NCBI GenBank assembly: GCA_034926225.1
Contig: JAYFRF010000001.1
Span: forward strand, 62,001-126,000
DNA: 64,000 nucleotides
Reading direction: 5' to 3'
DNA from: JAAZKA01 sp034926225
Lineage (GTDB): Bacteria; Bacillota; Clostridia; Oscillospirales; QAMX01
The stretch's first letter is position 1. Each line of letters opens with the position of its first letter. The notes below the pieces were generated by a model. That model saw only the letters and a list, made by a program, of their open reading frames with translations. It was not told the origin of the DNA and ran no database searches. The position numbers and the translations under genes are program-made. Of the stretch, positions 16,697 through 24,860 are shown one piece after another.

Positions 16697-17860
16697 TTAC
16701 CCGAGGAGGATCTTTTCCATCTTCGGCGAAAACGGCACCGGACCGTGCTCTGTGATCTCATAGCCGGTCTCGATGCGCAGTCCGTTCAGCTCCGGATGCC
16801 CGAAGAAGCTGACGTCAACGTTAATCGCCATACCGGGCTGCACCACATCGTCGGAATTCGGCCCAAAGAACGGTGCTTCCGCTTCCATCAAACCGCAGGT
16901 ATGCGCGAACGGACAGACGATGTAGCGCATAAGGCCGTGCTTTTCGAAATGTTTCCGTCCAAATGCGTCAATCTCTCGACCGGTCATACCGGGACGCAGC
17001 GCGTCGCGGGTCATGGCAAGCACTTCCTGCGCGCGTTTAAAGCCCTCCGCCTGCGCGGGCGTGTAACTACCGGAAACCGGCAGCGTATGACCGAAAGTCG
17101 CGGCATAACCGTTGACGCGCGGCGCGATGCCGAGCATGACCGTCTCGCCGGCTTCCATAACCTTATCCATTGCTGTCGGCACAACCGCGTTTGAACGCGC
17201 ACCAGACCCAACGATCGTCTTATACGCAAAACTCGACGCTCCTGCCGCTCGACAAATAACTTCACCCGCCGCTGCGACTTCATACTCGCGCGCCCCCGGA
17301 TGAACCTTTGCTGCCATCGCGTCATACGCAAGATCACACAGCTCAAACGCACGGCGCATTTGGGTAAGCTCCCACGGGGACTTGATGTAGCGGTAATGCA
17401 GGAAGGTGTCCGTAACATCGACCAGTTCTACGCCCTGGAACGCTTCCTTGAGGCCGAGATAGACACCTAAAGGCATCGTATCCATACCGACGATACCGAC
17501 TCTCCGGATGTTGCCTCCGTGCGACAGCTCCGAAAACAAGTCATGTAAGCTGATGATTTTCGCGTTGGGATACTCCTCATCCGGTACCATAAATACCGGT
17601 ACATTGCGCGTATCGGTGACGGCGCTGTCCTGCTTGGCAAACGGCTCGCTCTCCGGACCGCCAAGGATCATCGCCTGTCCTTCCCGGGAGATTAATACAC
17701 TGCCCGACTCAAACTGCGGACACCAGGCCGTCAGATACCAGCCGTTGGCGACGTTCGTTTCATCGTAATAAACAAGAGCAAAATCGAGGTCCTTTGAGTC
17801 GAGGAACTTAGCAAAGCGCGCAATGCGGGCATCCTGCTCCGCTCTTACAAAATACGCCAT
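16697..17860 (-). CDS. M24-fold (Xaa-Pro peptidase/creatinase-like) protein lacking canonical metal ligands
   Basis: A 387-residue protein with the N-terminal creatinase-like domain and C-terminal pita-bread domain of M24 peptidases. Aligned by eye, the two bridging metal Asp residues are missing: the strand reads MLGIAPRVNGYAATFGHT where peptidases have Asp before the GY and Asp after it. The GHG motif is FAHTCGL (His kept), the first metal Glu is replaced in NVDVSFF, and the last Glu is kept in GLRIET. This is closer to creatinase-type, metal-independent members than to a standard dipeptidase. It is the first gene of the operon with the M81 gene. Confidence 0.8.
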   Translation of the reverse strand: MAYFVRAEQDARIARFAKFLDSKDLDFALVYYDETNVANGWYLTAWCPQFESGSVLISREGQAMILGGPESEPFAKQDSAVTDTRNVPVFMVPDEEYPNAKIISLHDLFSELSHGGNIRRVGIVGMDTMPLGVYLGLKEAFQGVELVDVTDTFLHYRYIKSPWELTQMRRAFELCDLAYDAMAAKVHPGAREYEVAAAGEVICRAAGASSFAYKTIVGSGARSNAVVPTAMDKVMEAGETVMLGIAPRVNGYAATFGHTLPVSGSYTPAQAEGFKRAQEVLAMTRDALRPGMTGREIDAFGRKHFEKHGLMRYIVCPFAHTCGLMEAEAPFFGPNSDDVVQPGMAINVDVSFFGHPELNGLRIETGYEITEHGPVPFSPKMEKILLG

Positions 17861-17888
17861 CTTGGTTGCCTCCGTTACTTTATTGATG

Positions 17889-17906
17889 GATGTAATCGTT
17901 TACATC
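17889..17906. promoter_or_regulatory. LacI/GalR-type operator
   Basis: The 18-base near-perfect palindrome GATGTAATCGTTTACATC has the TGTAA-n-CG-n-TTACA layout of LacI-family operators. It lies directly after the predicted transcript start of the M24/M81 operon, where bound repressor would block the polymerase. No LacI-family gene is in the window. Confidence 0.65.
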
Positions 17907-17915
17907 ATGTTAAAA

Positions 17916-17944
17916 AGTATATCATGATTTCCTGTACTTGTCAA
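17916..17944 (-). promoter_or_regulatory. Consensus sigma-A promoter of the M24/M81 operon
   Basis: Minus-strand -35 TTGACA (17939-17944), 17-base spacer and -10 TATACT (17916-17921). Transcription should start near 17909, immediately upstream of the operator at 17889-17906. Confidence 0.85.
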
Positions 17945-17966
17945 TCCGCTTTTTTAAGATGAGAAC

Positions 17967-18002
17967 GCGTCCGCAAAGGACATATTATCCCTTCGCGGAC
18001 GC
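17967..18002 (-). terminator. Terminator after the GH36 gene
   Basis: GCGTCCGCAAAGG pairs with CCTTCGCGGACGC with one mismatch around a 10-base loop, 12 bases after the end of the GH36-like gene. The following T run on the minus strand is short. Confidence 0.6.
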
Positions 18003-18014
18003 CTAATATCGTAT

Positions 18015-20246
18015 TTATTCCAGTTCAAATTCCAGCGTTCCCGCACTTGGGATATCCAACAAGCAGTTGCCGTCCCGTTCTTCAAACGGGAGTTCCTCTC
18101 CATCCATCGTTACGCGCTTAACTTTTGCCGAAAAACGCAGCTCCGCGGCCTTTGCGGCATAGGCACAGTCGACGGCAAACGTCTGTCCGCATATCGCGGC
18201 TCCGGTCACCTTTACATTTGTGTCTTCCAGCAGGATGCTTGCCTCTGGCAGCACCGCAAGCAGCAAGCTTCCGTGCGGCGGAAGTGTAAAACAAAACGTT
18301 TCTTCCACAGGCGACACGTTCTCGTGCGTCCAGACATCGAGTATCCGATACGCGCCGCTCTCCAGCCCCAGCTCACGCGCTGTAAAACACACTGTCAGCG
18401 GCGTATCCTGCGTATTGAACAAACCCACTGTGCGGCTTGGCAGATACGGGCAAGCCGTAAGTGTCGAAAAATGCGGCGTTTTAAAATATAGTATCGCCGG
18501 CAGGGGAGAGCTTCCCTTCCGGTAGTCATAGCCCGCGAAATATATATCCTGTCCGTTGTTGACGTTACAGGTCGCTTTACGAAGCTTGCGCAGGCGCGGA
18601 TTCTCCGGACTGCTCAGACTCAAATTACCCGCAATCTCCACCATCGAATGCGTCACAAGGCAGTAATTCAACGCAAACATCGCGTCCGTATCATTGAGTC
18701 CTGGGAACAGACCCACGGAGTCGGAGTTCGGCACGAACAGATCTCCCGTATGCGTCGCGAAGCAGGCGGCGCCCCAGAGGAAATTAGTCTTGACATAATC
18801 CCAGTTGCCGCTGCCGATATCGATACCATAACGGTAATTCGTAAAAAGTTCCCCGAGGAAGGGGTTGCCCATCACGATATCGCAGCCTGTTTGCAGATAC
18901 CCGTCCGTCGGCAGCCGGCGGCGCAGTTCTTTAAGCCACCAGTCGCGGTAATAATAGCCCGATTCTGTCTTAATATGCAAGAGATCATGGCTGTCCTCGA
19001 ACGCATAACTCCAGAAATCGTGCTTGACTGCGTCAAAGCCATACTCGGAAAGCAGGACATCCAGCGCGTGGGACATGTACTCCCGTACCTCCGGCAGACT
19101 GACGTCCAGCGGAGACTGATCCGGGATGCGGATGGAGTAGTCGCAGAACCATTCGGGATGCTCGCGGTAGATTTTCGTCTTGTGCGCGCAGAGCCCGCCG
19201 ATCCAGAGGGCGGGACGCAGGCCTATCTCGCGTAGCTTATCGGAGTAATGCCGCAGTCCTTCAGGGAACTTGATATGATCAACGCCGTCCTCGCCCTCAT
19301 ACGGTACGCCCAGTCCATGCGCCGGAGGCACATCCACGGCATACCCGTCGTCCAGTTGGAACCAGCGTACCATCGGGAAGTTTTCCTGTAAGTATCTCGC
19401 TTCTCTGAGCAGCATTTCCTCCGAGATGCGGCGGCTGTTGCCGTCGTTCCAGGAGCCCCAAATCATCGTATCGCGGTTGATCGCGCTCGCACCGTAATTC
19501 GCGGGGAGCTTTTTACGCAGTACATCTGCGTAATCCTCGAAAATACGCTCCAGATCCCCGGCATGTTCTGTCGTGCCGATCCACCATTCATCCACCAAGA
19601 CCCGCTCCGGCGCGGCTTCCAGATATTCGATCGCCTTAAACGACGAATAAATTGCGAGCGTAACCGTATTGTTTTCATGAGATACGAGATAATTATGGTA
19701 AAAGACCTTCTGGGAAAGCGTACCGTGAACGATCCCATGCGCGGACGCATAATTCCCAAGATGAATCGCAGGGAAGGGCTGATAGGGTGAACGTCCGATA
19801 CGTTCGCAGACGACGCCGGGATCCGCCCATCGGGTACCGGCGGAGATGTCGTATTCCGAGTCGCTGGCGTCCGCCGCCGTACGGCAATAATCGACGGGGA
19901 AGGTCATACGCTGGTAGATGCGCGGGTTTTCGTTATGGTAAAAGTAGTCGTCCGACACACTACCTCCGAAAGTAATGCCCCGCAGCGCTAACCCCAGCTC
20001 GTTTAAGTGAATGACCCCGCCGGTATGGTTTTGGAACACGCGGCGGCAGGAAATCCCGTTTTTACCCTCGCAGGTGAAGTAAAAATCGTCCGAAAGCTTC
20101 TCGTGATACTGGCAAGTGATATGGATTGTCTCCCCTGAAACCGTTGTAAGCACTTGCGGATAAATAGGCGTGCCGTCGATCACGGCAAACGGCGTAAAAT
20201 CGAGCCGGCCGACGTTTAGAATGTCGAGGAATGCCTCAGTTTTCAT
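18015..20246 (-). CDS. Alpha-galactosidase-like glycoside hydrolase, GH36/clan GH-D
   Basis: A 743-residue cytosolic glycosidase probably acting on alpha-galactosides. An N-terminal beta-sandwich precedes the barrel, where WFQLDDGYAVDV and FDAVKHDFWSYAF (nucleophile Asp near residue 405 in the K-x-D pattern) match clan GH-D; a C-terminal beta domain follows. The ATG at 20246 is chosen over the one at 20318 because GAAGGTG lies just upstream and the longer form would overlap the promoter. No secretion signal is present, so the substrate must be imported. It has its own consensus promoter and a terminator. Exact specificity is not deducible. Confidence 0.8.
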   Translation of the reverse strand: MKTEAFLDILNVGRLDFTPFAVIDGTPIYPQVLTTVSGETIHITCQYHEKLSDDFYFTCEGKNGISCRRVFQNHTGGVIHLNELGLALRGITFGGSVSDDYFYHNENPRIYQRMTFPVDYCRTAADASDSEYDISAGTRWADPGVVCERIGRSPYQPFPAIHLGNYASAHGIVHGTLSQKVFYHNYLVSHENNTVTLAIYSSFKAIEYLEAAPERVLVDEWWIGTTEHAGDLERIFEDYADVLRKKLPANYGASAINRDTMIWGSWNDGNSRRISEEMLLREARYLQENFPMVRWFQLDDGYAVDVPPAHGLGVPYEGEDGVDHIKFPEGLRHYSDKLREIGLRPALWIGGLCAHKTKIYREHPEWFCDYSIRIPDQSPLDVSLPEVREYMSHALDVLLSEYGFDAVKHDFWSYAFEDSHDLLHIKTESGYYYRDWWLKELRRRLPTDGYLQTGCDIVMGNPFLGELFTNYRYGIDIGSGNWDYVKTNFLWGAACFATHTGDLFVPNSDSVGLFPGLNDTDAMFALNYCLVTHSMVEIAGNLSLSSPENPRLRKLRKATCNVNNGQDIYFAGYDYRKGSSPLPAILYFKTPHFSTLTACPYLPSRTVGLFNTQDTPLTVCFTARELGLESGAYRILDVWTHENVSPVEETFCFTLPPHGSLLLAVLPEASILLEDTNVKVTGAAICGQTFAVDCAYAAKAAELRFSAKVKRVTMDGEELPFEERDGNCLLDIPSAGTLEFELE

Positions 20247-20276
20247 GTTTTCACCTTCAGCAGTCAGGATGTTTCC

Positions 20277-20305
20277 ATCATACGTGGATTTATCGTCCCT
20301 GTCAA
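20277..20305 (-). promoter_or_regulatory. Consensus sigma-A promoter of the GH36 gene
   Basis: Minus-strand -35 TTGACA (20300-20305), 17-base spacer, -10 TATGAT (20277-20282), about 30 bases before the ATG at 20246. No operator-like palindrome is obvious around it. Confidence 0.8.
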
Positions 20306-20388
20306 GACAAAAAAACAAAATTACCGATATCAGTCTGCGTTGATGGCAATTTCCTTTGTGCCGGTGTGTTTATAGGGTATTTATAACG

Positions 20389-21453
20389 CTACTCCAGCGT
20401 AAATTCCTCTGTAATCGGTTTGGCATCCCACAAATTTCCATCGGAACGATAATACTTCCGTACGACTGATTGATCTGCCTTGATATAATCAATCATGAAG
20501 ACCTGGCCTTTGTCTATCGGCATTGGATAATTATTATACGGCAGCAAATCGCCGGTTTTCGGTTTATCCTGAAAATCCTCATACGCATTTTCCAAACGCC
20601 AGAATTCCCGGCAGACATACTCTTTGGAAAAGGAGGACATATCCTGTTTTCCATAATAGAGTGCCTGCCAGTCCTTTCCATCCACCGTGATGGTTCCGGT
20701 CGCATCCGGTTCCATTCCCATGGAGGACAGATCCTCCGAATAAAGGTTATCACCGTATTTCGTTTTCAACTGATTTGCCATGCATTGGACGGACCTAGTC
20801 ATGTAATCCATGGCATTGGGGTCGGTGTGGGCCGCGCCATAAATGCCCATGACGTTTTCGTCTTCCAGTTTGTCAAATTCTCGGATGAAATTTTCCGCCA
20901 TTTTATTTTCACGATAGACATCGTCACTATTTAGGTAATAATATTGCCCCTGCTCTATGTTTTCCTGCGTCAGCGAGTATTGATCGGTGTTTTCCAACCC
21001 ATTCTCTTTCAGATACTTCAAAAAGCGCTTTCCGGTCGTATCGTACTGATGGCCGACGTCTGTTCCGTGAAAAACGGTTTCCGGACATTCGCGTTTGATC
21101 TTGCCATAAAACTCTTTGACATCCGGATCATGTGTAGCGGTATAAGCCCAATCTTTATATACTTCGTCGAGCAGCACGTCGCTATCCGATTGCATCCACA
21201 GGTTCAGAAATTCCGCGGTATAATATGAAAGTTCCACAAATAAATGCCTCATGCCTTGGTTGTAGTATTCGCGCCACAACTCCAATTCCTTATCCAATAT
21301 CTTATCTACGTTGTGCACTTCCCCATATAAATAGATCTGTCCGGAAGAATCCGATACGGATGTGGACAGATTCTCCTGTGATGAGCTGTTTGTACAGGCC
21401 GACAATACAATCATCAAAACCAAAACTACAGCTATGACTCTTACATTTTTCAA
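20389..21453 (-). CDS. Lipoprotein with TraB/Tiki/ChaN-like (EreA-ChaN superfamily) domain
   Basis: A 354-residue lipoprotein. From a TTG at 21453 the signal reads MKNVRVIAVVLVLMIVLSAC with lipobox LSAC. The mature part has IYLYGEVHN, a Glu-x-His motif at the start of the domain, a central VFHGTDVGHQ and a late MGIYGAAHTD, together like the conserved Glu/His motifs of the TraB/PrgY-Tiki-ChaN-erythromycin esterase superfamily. Members include metalloproteases and haem-binding proteins, so function stays open. The gene is AT-richer than its neighbours. GAGGGG (8 bases upstream) decides the TTG start over an in-frame ATG at 21519. Confidence 0.65.
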   Translation of the reverse strand: MKNVRVIAVVLVLMIVLSACTNSSSQENLSTSVSDSSGQIYLYGEVHNVDKILDKELELWREYYNQGMRHLFVELSYYTAEFLNLWMQSDSDVLLDEVYKDWAYTATHDPDVKEFYGKIKRECPETVFHGTDVGHQYDTTGKRFLKYLKENGLENTDQYSLTQENIEQGQYYYLNSDDVYRENKMAENFIREFDKLEDENVMGIYGAAHTDPNAMDYMTRSVQCMANQLKTKYGDNLYSEDLSSMGMEPDATGTITVDGKDWQALYYGKQDMSSFSKEYVCREFWRLENAYEDFQDKPKTGDLLPYNNYPMPIDKGQVFMIDYIKADQSVVRKYYRSDGNLWDAKPITEEFTLE

Positions 21454-21504
21454 AAAACCATCCCCTCGTGCTTTGTTGTTCTGAATAACCTTACTCTTAT
21501 TATT

Positions 21505-21557
21505 AAAAAAGACCATCATAACAGATACGAATTTGTATCATTCATGACAGTCTTTTT
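21505..21557 (-). terminator. Terminator after the tRNA-Arg pair
   Basis: AAAAAGAC pairs with GTCTTTTT, and an inner GATAC/GTATC stem lies between them. Minus-strand reading ends in a T run, placing it just after the second tRNA-Arg. The lipoprotein gene promoter probably lies in the same stretch but was not clear. Confidence 0.5.
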
Positions 21558-21560
21558 ATA

Positions 21561-21637
21561 TGGCGCGCTTGAAGGGACTCGAACCCCTGACCTACTGGTT
21601 CGTAGCCAGTCACTCTATCCAGCTGAGCTACAAGCGC
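21561..21637 (-). tRNA. tRNA-Arg (anticodon ACG)
   Basis: 77 bases including encoded CCA. Acceptor GCGCTTG pairs with CAAGCGC; the anticodon arm ACTGG-CTACGAA-CCAGT places ACG at 34-36, read as inosine-CG for CGU, CGC and CGA. The T arm carries GGTTCGAGTCC. It differs from the upstream copy by about one base. Confidence 0.95.
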
Positions 21638-21705
21638 ATATAATGGACAACGGTACTCATCAGAGAAGAAGAACCGTCCGAAAACGGTTCCTCTCTTAGA
21701 TGTTT

Positions 21706-21782
21706 TGGCGCGCTTGAAGGGACTCGAACCCCCGACCTACTGGTTCGTAGCCAGTCACTCTATCCAGCTGAGCTACAAGCGC
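21706..21782 (-). tRNA. tRNA-Arg (anticodon ACG), second copy
   Basis: 77 bases including encoded CCA, near-identical to the copy 68 bases downstream and transcribed first. A 7-base hairpin (GAACCGT/ACGGTTC) lies between the two genes and may aid processing or partial termination. Confidence 0.95.
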
Positions 21783-21818
21783 ATATGCCATATGCTCTTT
21801 TCTCCTGAGCACTTGTGT

Positions 21819-21847
21819 ATTATAACACGTGTCTTCTGAAAATGCAA
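21819..21847 (-). promoter_or_regulatory. Promoter of the tRNA-Arg pair
   Basis: Minus-strand -35 TTGCAT (21842-21847), 17-base spacer and consensus -10 TATAAT (21819-21824), about 36 bases before the first tRNA. It diverges from the pur operon promoter. Confidence 0.8.
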
Positions 21848-21885
21848 GAGGAATTTAGCATTTCCTCAAAAAAATTTTTCTGCTA

Positions 21886-21914
21886 TTGCATAACGAGACA
21901 AAATACGGTACAAT
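21886..21914 (+). promoter_or_regulatory. Promoter of the purine operon
   Basis: -35 TTGCAT (21886-21891), 17-base spacer, -10 TACAAT (21909-21914). The transcript would start near 21921, leaving only about 24 bases before purE, too short for a purine riboswitch. Confidence 0.75.
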
Positions 21915-21944
21915 AGAATTTACTAGGAAAGGGGATGCATTCCA

Positions 21945-22439
21945 TTGAAAAAGGTTATTATTATTATGGGCTCCGACTCCGATCTGCCCGTTATGCAAGG
22001 TGCCGTCAAACAACTCCGTACCTTTGGCGTACCGTTCTCCGTCCGCGTCGCTTCCGCGCATCGCACGCCCGCGCTTGCCACCGAAATCGCAACGTCCGCC
22101 GAAGCTGACGGTGTTGGTGTCATCATCGCCGCCGCCGGAAAAGCCGCCCATCTAGCGGGCGTTCTCGCCGCGCATACCATCCTGCCCGTCGTCGCCGTTC
22201 CGGTAAAATCCTCCACGATGGACGGACTTGACAGCCTGCTCTCCACCGTTCAGATGCCCCGCGGGATTCCCGTTGCCTGTATGGCCATCGACGGTTCCGA
22301 TAATGCCGCTTTATTCGCGATTCAGATGCTCGCTCTTTCCGACGCCGCTCTCGCCGAAAAGCTTCACGCTTATAAAGCCGAGCTTGCCGCCAAAGTCGAG
22401 CAGAAGGATCGCGAAATTTCCGCTGAATACGCGCTATAA
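21945..22439 (+). CDS. purE: N5-carboxyaminoimidazole ribonucleotide mutase (PurE)
   Basis: Converts N5-CAIR to CAIR in de novo purine synthesis. The 164-residue length is typical. MGSDSDLPVM and VASAHRTP bind the nucleotide, and AAHLAGVLAAHTILPVVAVPV followed by GLDSLLSTVQMP is the class I layout, which needs PurK; no purK is in the window. The usual GAGGAAHL segment reads AAGKAAHL here, a Lys in place of Gly that may be worth noting. The TTG start follows AGGAAAGGGG (21925-21934). First gene of the purine operon. Confidence 0.95.
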   Translation: MKKVIIIMGSDSDLPVMQGAVKQLRTFGVPFSVRVASAHRTPALATEIATSAEADGVGVIIAAAGKAAHLAGVLAAHTILPVVAVPVKSSTMDGLDSLLSTVQMPRGIPVACMAIDGSDNAALFAIQMLALSDAALAEKLHAYKAELAAKVEQKDREISAEYAL

Positions 22440-22496
22440 GAGTACCCGTCTCTGCAGTCCATCTTTTACAATCTAAGGCTCGGAAAGGATGATCGT

Positions 22497-24836
22497 ATGC
22501 AGTCTCCCGCCGCTTTTTTTGGCTTCACCCCGGGCAGTGATCGCCGTATCATCCATTGGGACAGGCTCTGTGCCTATTATCAGATGCTTGCGGCGGAATC
22601 CGATCGCGTCCGCTGCATTGAGATGGGGAAGACCACTCTCGGGAACCCCTTTTTGGAGCTGATCATCAGTTCTCCCGAAAACCTCGCTAATTTGGAATTT
22701 TTCCGCCGTGTGAGCATGCTCGCCGCTGACCCCAGGGGGCTTGACGACAAAACCATCGCCAAGCTCTGCGAGGATGGCCGCGCCGTCTGCGTGCAGTCGA
22801 TGAGCCTGCATGCGGATGAGATCGGCGGCGCGCAGATGGCTCCCGCGCTAGCCTATGATCTCGCGACCGGCCGTACCCCGGAAATTCTGGAGATCCTCCA
22901 AAACGTGATCTTTATTATGATACCGAGCTTTAATCCCGATGGGCTTGACATGGTTGCGAGCTGGTACGATAAAACGCTCGACACACCCTACGAAGGCTCC
23001 GGATATCCGAAGCTCTGGCATCCTTACGGGGGGCATTCCAACAACCGCGACGCGGTTGCGGAAAACCTAGTTGAGTCGCGCTATGTCAATCAGATTCTTT
23101 TCCGCGAATGGATGCCCCAGGCATATCAGGATCATCATCATCAGGGTGCATTTTCCGGACGCTTCTTCATCGTCCCATACGAAAACCCTGTCCGTCCGTA
23201 TTGCAGTCCACTCATATGGCGAGAGCTTGCATTCTATGGCTCGAACATGGCTATCCGGCTGGAATCCGAAGGGGTACAGGGGGTCATCAGCGATGCGATC
23301 TACCCCTGTCGCGGGCATTTCGGCTTCCATTACATGGTCAACAGCCATAACATCGCCGGTATGCTCACGGAAAGCGCCTCGGCAAGGCTCGCCACACCGA
23401 TTTATATCCATGAGGAGCAGCTCAATAACCCCATCGAAAACACCCACTGTCCAAATCCATGGCGCGGCGGCGAATGGCATCTGTCCGATATCGTGCGCCA
23501 GCAGTACATCGCGGCGATGGGGCTGCTTTCCACAATGGCTAAGCACCGTTCGATGGTGTTGCGCGGCATGGTACAGAAAGCGCTGCGTCAGACCCGTGCG
23601 GGAGAGGAAGACCCCATTCATGCGTTCTTAATCCCCCCTAACCAGAACGATCCCTCCGCCGCCGACAAGCTGGTTGGTATTCTCGAGCGCCAGGGAATCG
23701 AGCTGTTCGCTGCGGCGGAACCTGTCGCCACAACTCACGGTGAATACCCCGCCGGTACGGTTATCGTTCCGCTTGCACAGCCCAAGTACGGTGTGATTAT
23801 GACACTGCTCGCAAAAAGCGATTACCCCGATAACGAATACACCCGCCGTCCCGATGGCTCCATCGCTGCCTACGACGTGATGACAGACAACATCGCCGAG
23901 TACATGGGCGTGAATGTCGTCGCGGCTCGCTGTGCGGTAGGGGGGAAGGTAACGAAATTTTCCGGCTTTCCGCATGCGTCCGGCGCCAAATATATCATAC
24001 CCGCGTCGGAAAATGACAGTTTTCGGCGCGTCAACGCGCATTTAAAGGCCGGTCGTCCGGTGTTTCGCTCAAAGGCCGGTGACTTTTATATCGATACCCA
24101 TCCGGACGACGCCCGTCCGGTACGTCTTTCACGACTCGGTGTCTTTCAGGCGCGCGCAGGCGGCAACACGGACGAGGGATACACCAGACTCCTTCTTGAG
24201 CAGTTCGGCTTCCCTTATAAAACGGTGGAACCGAGCAGCTTGATTTCCACACTCAACGATCTCGATGTGCTGCTGCTGCCATCCTACAGCACGGATTCAC
24301 TGCGCGGCAGAGGGATCGATCCCGAAACGCTACCGCCGGAGTATCGCGCATGGCTGATGAACGATCATGAGCAGGCTATTCGCAGCTTTGTTGAGCGCGG
24401 TGGTAAGCTCCTCGCGTTTGACGCTGCCGTCATGTATGCCGTCGACGTTCTCCGTCTGCGTATCCGTAACCGCGCAGAGGGGCTGTCCGCGAAAGAATAC
24501 AATACGCATGGGTCCACGCTCCGCGTCAACGTTTCCCCCACACCGTATACACTCGGCATGCCGCAGGACGCACTGGTGCTGCACTTAAACAGCGCCGTTA
24601 TGGAGATTACGGAACGTGTACACCCGGAAAACTACCGCTGCGATGTCCGCTTTGCGCGAGAAAAAACGCTGATGAGCGGTCTGCTCGTCGGTGAAGAGCT
24701 CTTATGCGGGCGGCCCTGCATGATTACCGTCAGGGTCGGCGCGGGAGAAGCCGTCCTTTACGCGTTCTCCCCACAGTTTCGGGCGCAGACCGACGGCACT
24801 TATAAGCTGCTGTTTAACACGCTCTACTTATCGTAA
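22497..24836 (+). CDS. M14-family zinc carboxypeptidase-like protein
   Basis: A 779-residue M14 metallopeptidase without a signal peptide. The zinc motif HxxE is SLHADEIGG (His105, Glu108); the third His is probably in the QDHHHQG stretch near residue 213; NPDG is present, and GMLTESAS is the likely site of the catalytic Glu. The peptidase domain ends near residue 340; the rest, with a VGILERQGIELF segment and DVLLLPSYSTDS, looks like extra alpha/beta domains, possibly GATase-like. The gene lies 57 bases after purE and 24 before purF on the same strand, so it appears to be embedded in the purine operon, which is unexpected for a peptidase. Confidence 0.85.
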   Translation: MQSPAAFFGFTPGSDRRIIHWDRLCAYYQMLAAESDRVRCIEMGKTTLGNPFLELIISSPENLANLEFFRRVSMLAADPRGLDDKTIAKLCEDGRAVCVQSMSLHADEIGGAQMAPALAYDLATGRTPEILEILQNVIFIMIPSFNPDGLDMVASWYDKTLDTPYEGSGYPKLWHPYGGHSNNRDAVAENLVESRYVNQILFREWMPQAYQDHHHQGAFSGRFFIVPYENPVRPYCSPLIWRELAFYGSNMAIRLESEGVQGVISDAIYPCRGHFGFHYMVNSHNIAGMLTESASARLATPIYIHEEQLNNPIENTHCPNPWRGGEWHLSDIVRQQYIAAMGLLSTMAKHRSMVLRGMVQKALRQTRAGEEDPIHAFLIPPNQNDPSAADKLVGILERQGIELFAAAEPVATTHGEYPAGTVIVPLAQPKYGVIMTLLAKSDYPDNEYTRRPDGSIAAYDVMTDNIAEYMGVNVVAARCAVGGKVTKFSGFPHASGAKYIIPASENDSFRRVNAHLKAGRPVFRSKAGDFYIDTHPDDARPVRLSRLGVFQARAGGNTDEGYTRLLLEQFGFPYKTVEPSSLISTLNDLDVLLLPSYSTDSLRGRGIDPETLPPEYRAWLMNDHEQAIRSFVERGGKLLAFDAAVMYAVDVLRLRIRNRAEGLSAKEYNTHGSTLRVNVSPTPYTLGMPQDALVLHLNSAVMEITERVHPENYRCDVRFAREKTLMSGLLVGEELLCGRPCMITVRVGAGEAVLYAFSPQFRAQTDGTYKLLFNTLYLS

Positions 24837-24860
24837 ATATGCCACGAAAGGGTTGCACAA

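Noticed and set aside
21671..21690. Full terminator between the two tRNA-Arg genes
   Set aside because: The 7-base hairpin lacks a T run, and the second tRNA has no promoter of its own, so read-through is expected.
21915..21944. Purine riboswitch or PurBox before purE
   Set aside because: The predicted leader is only about 24 bases and no CCGAACA-type box was seen.
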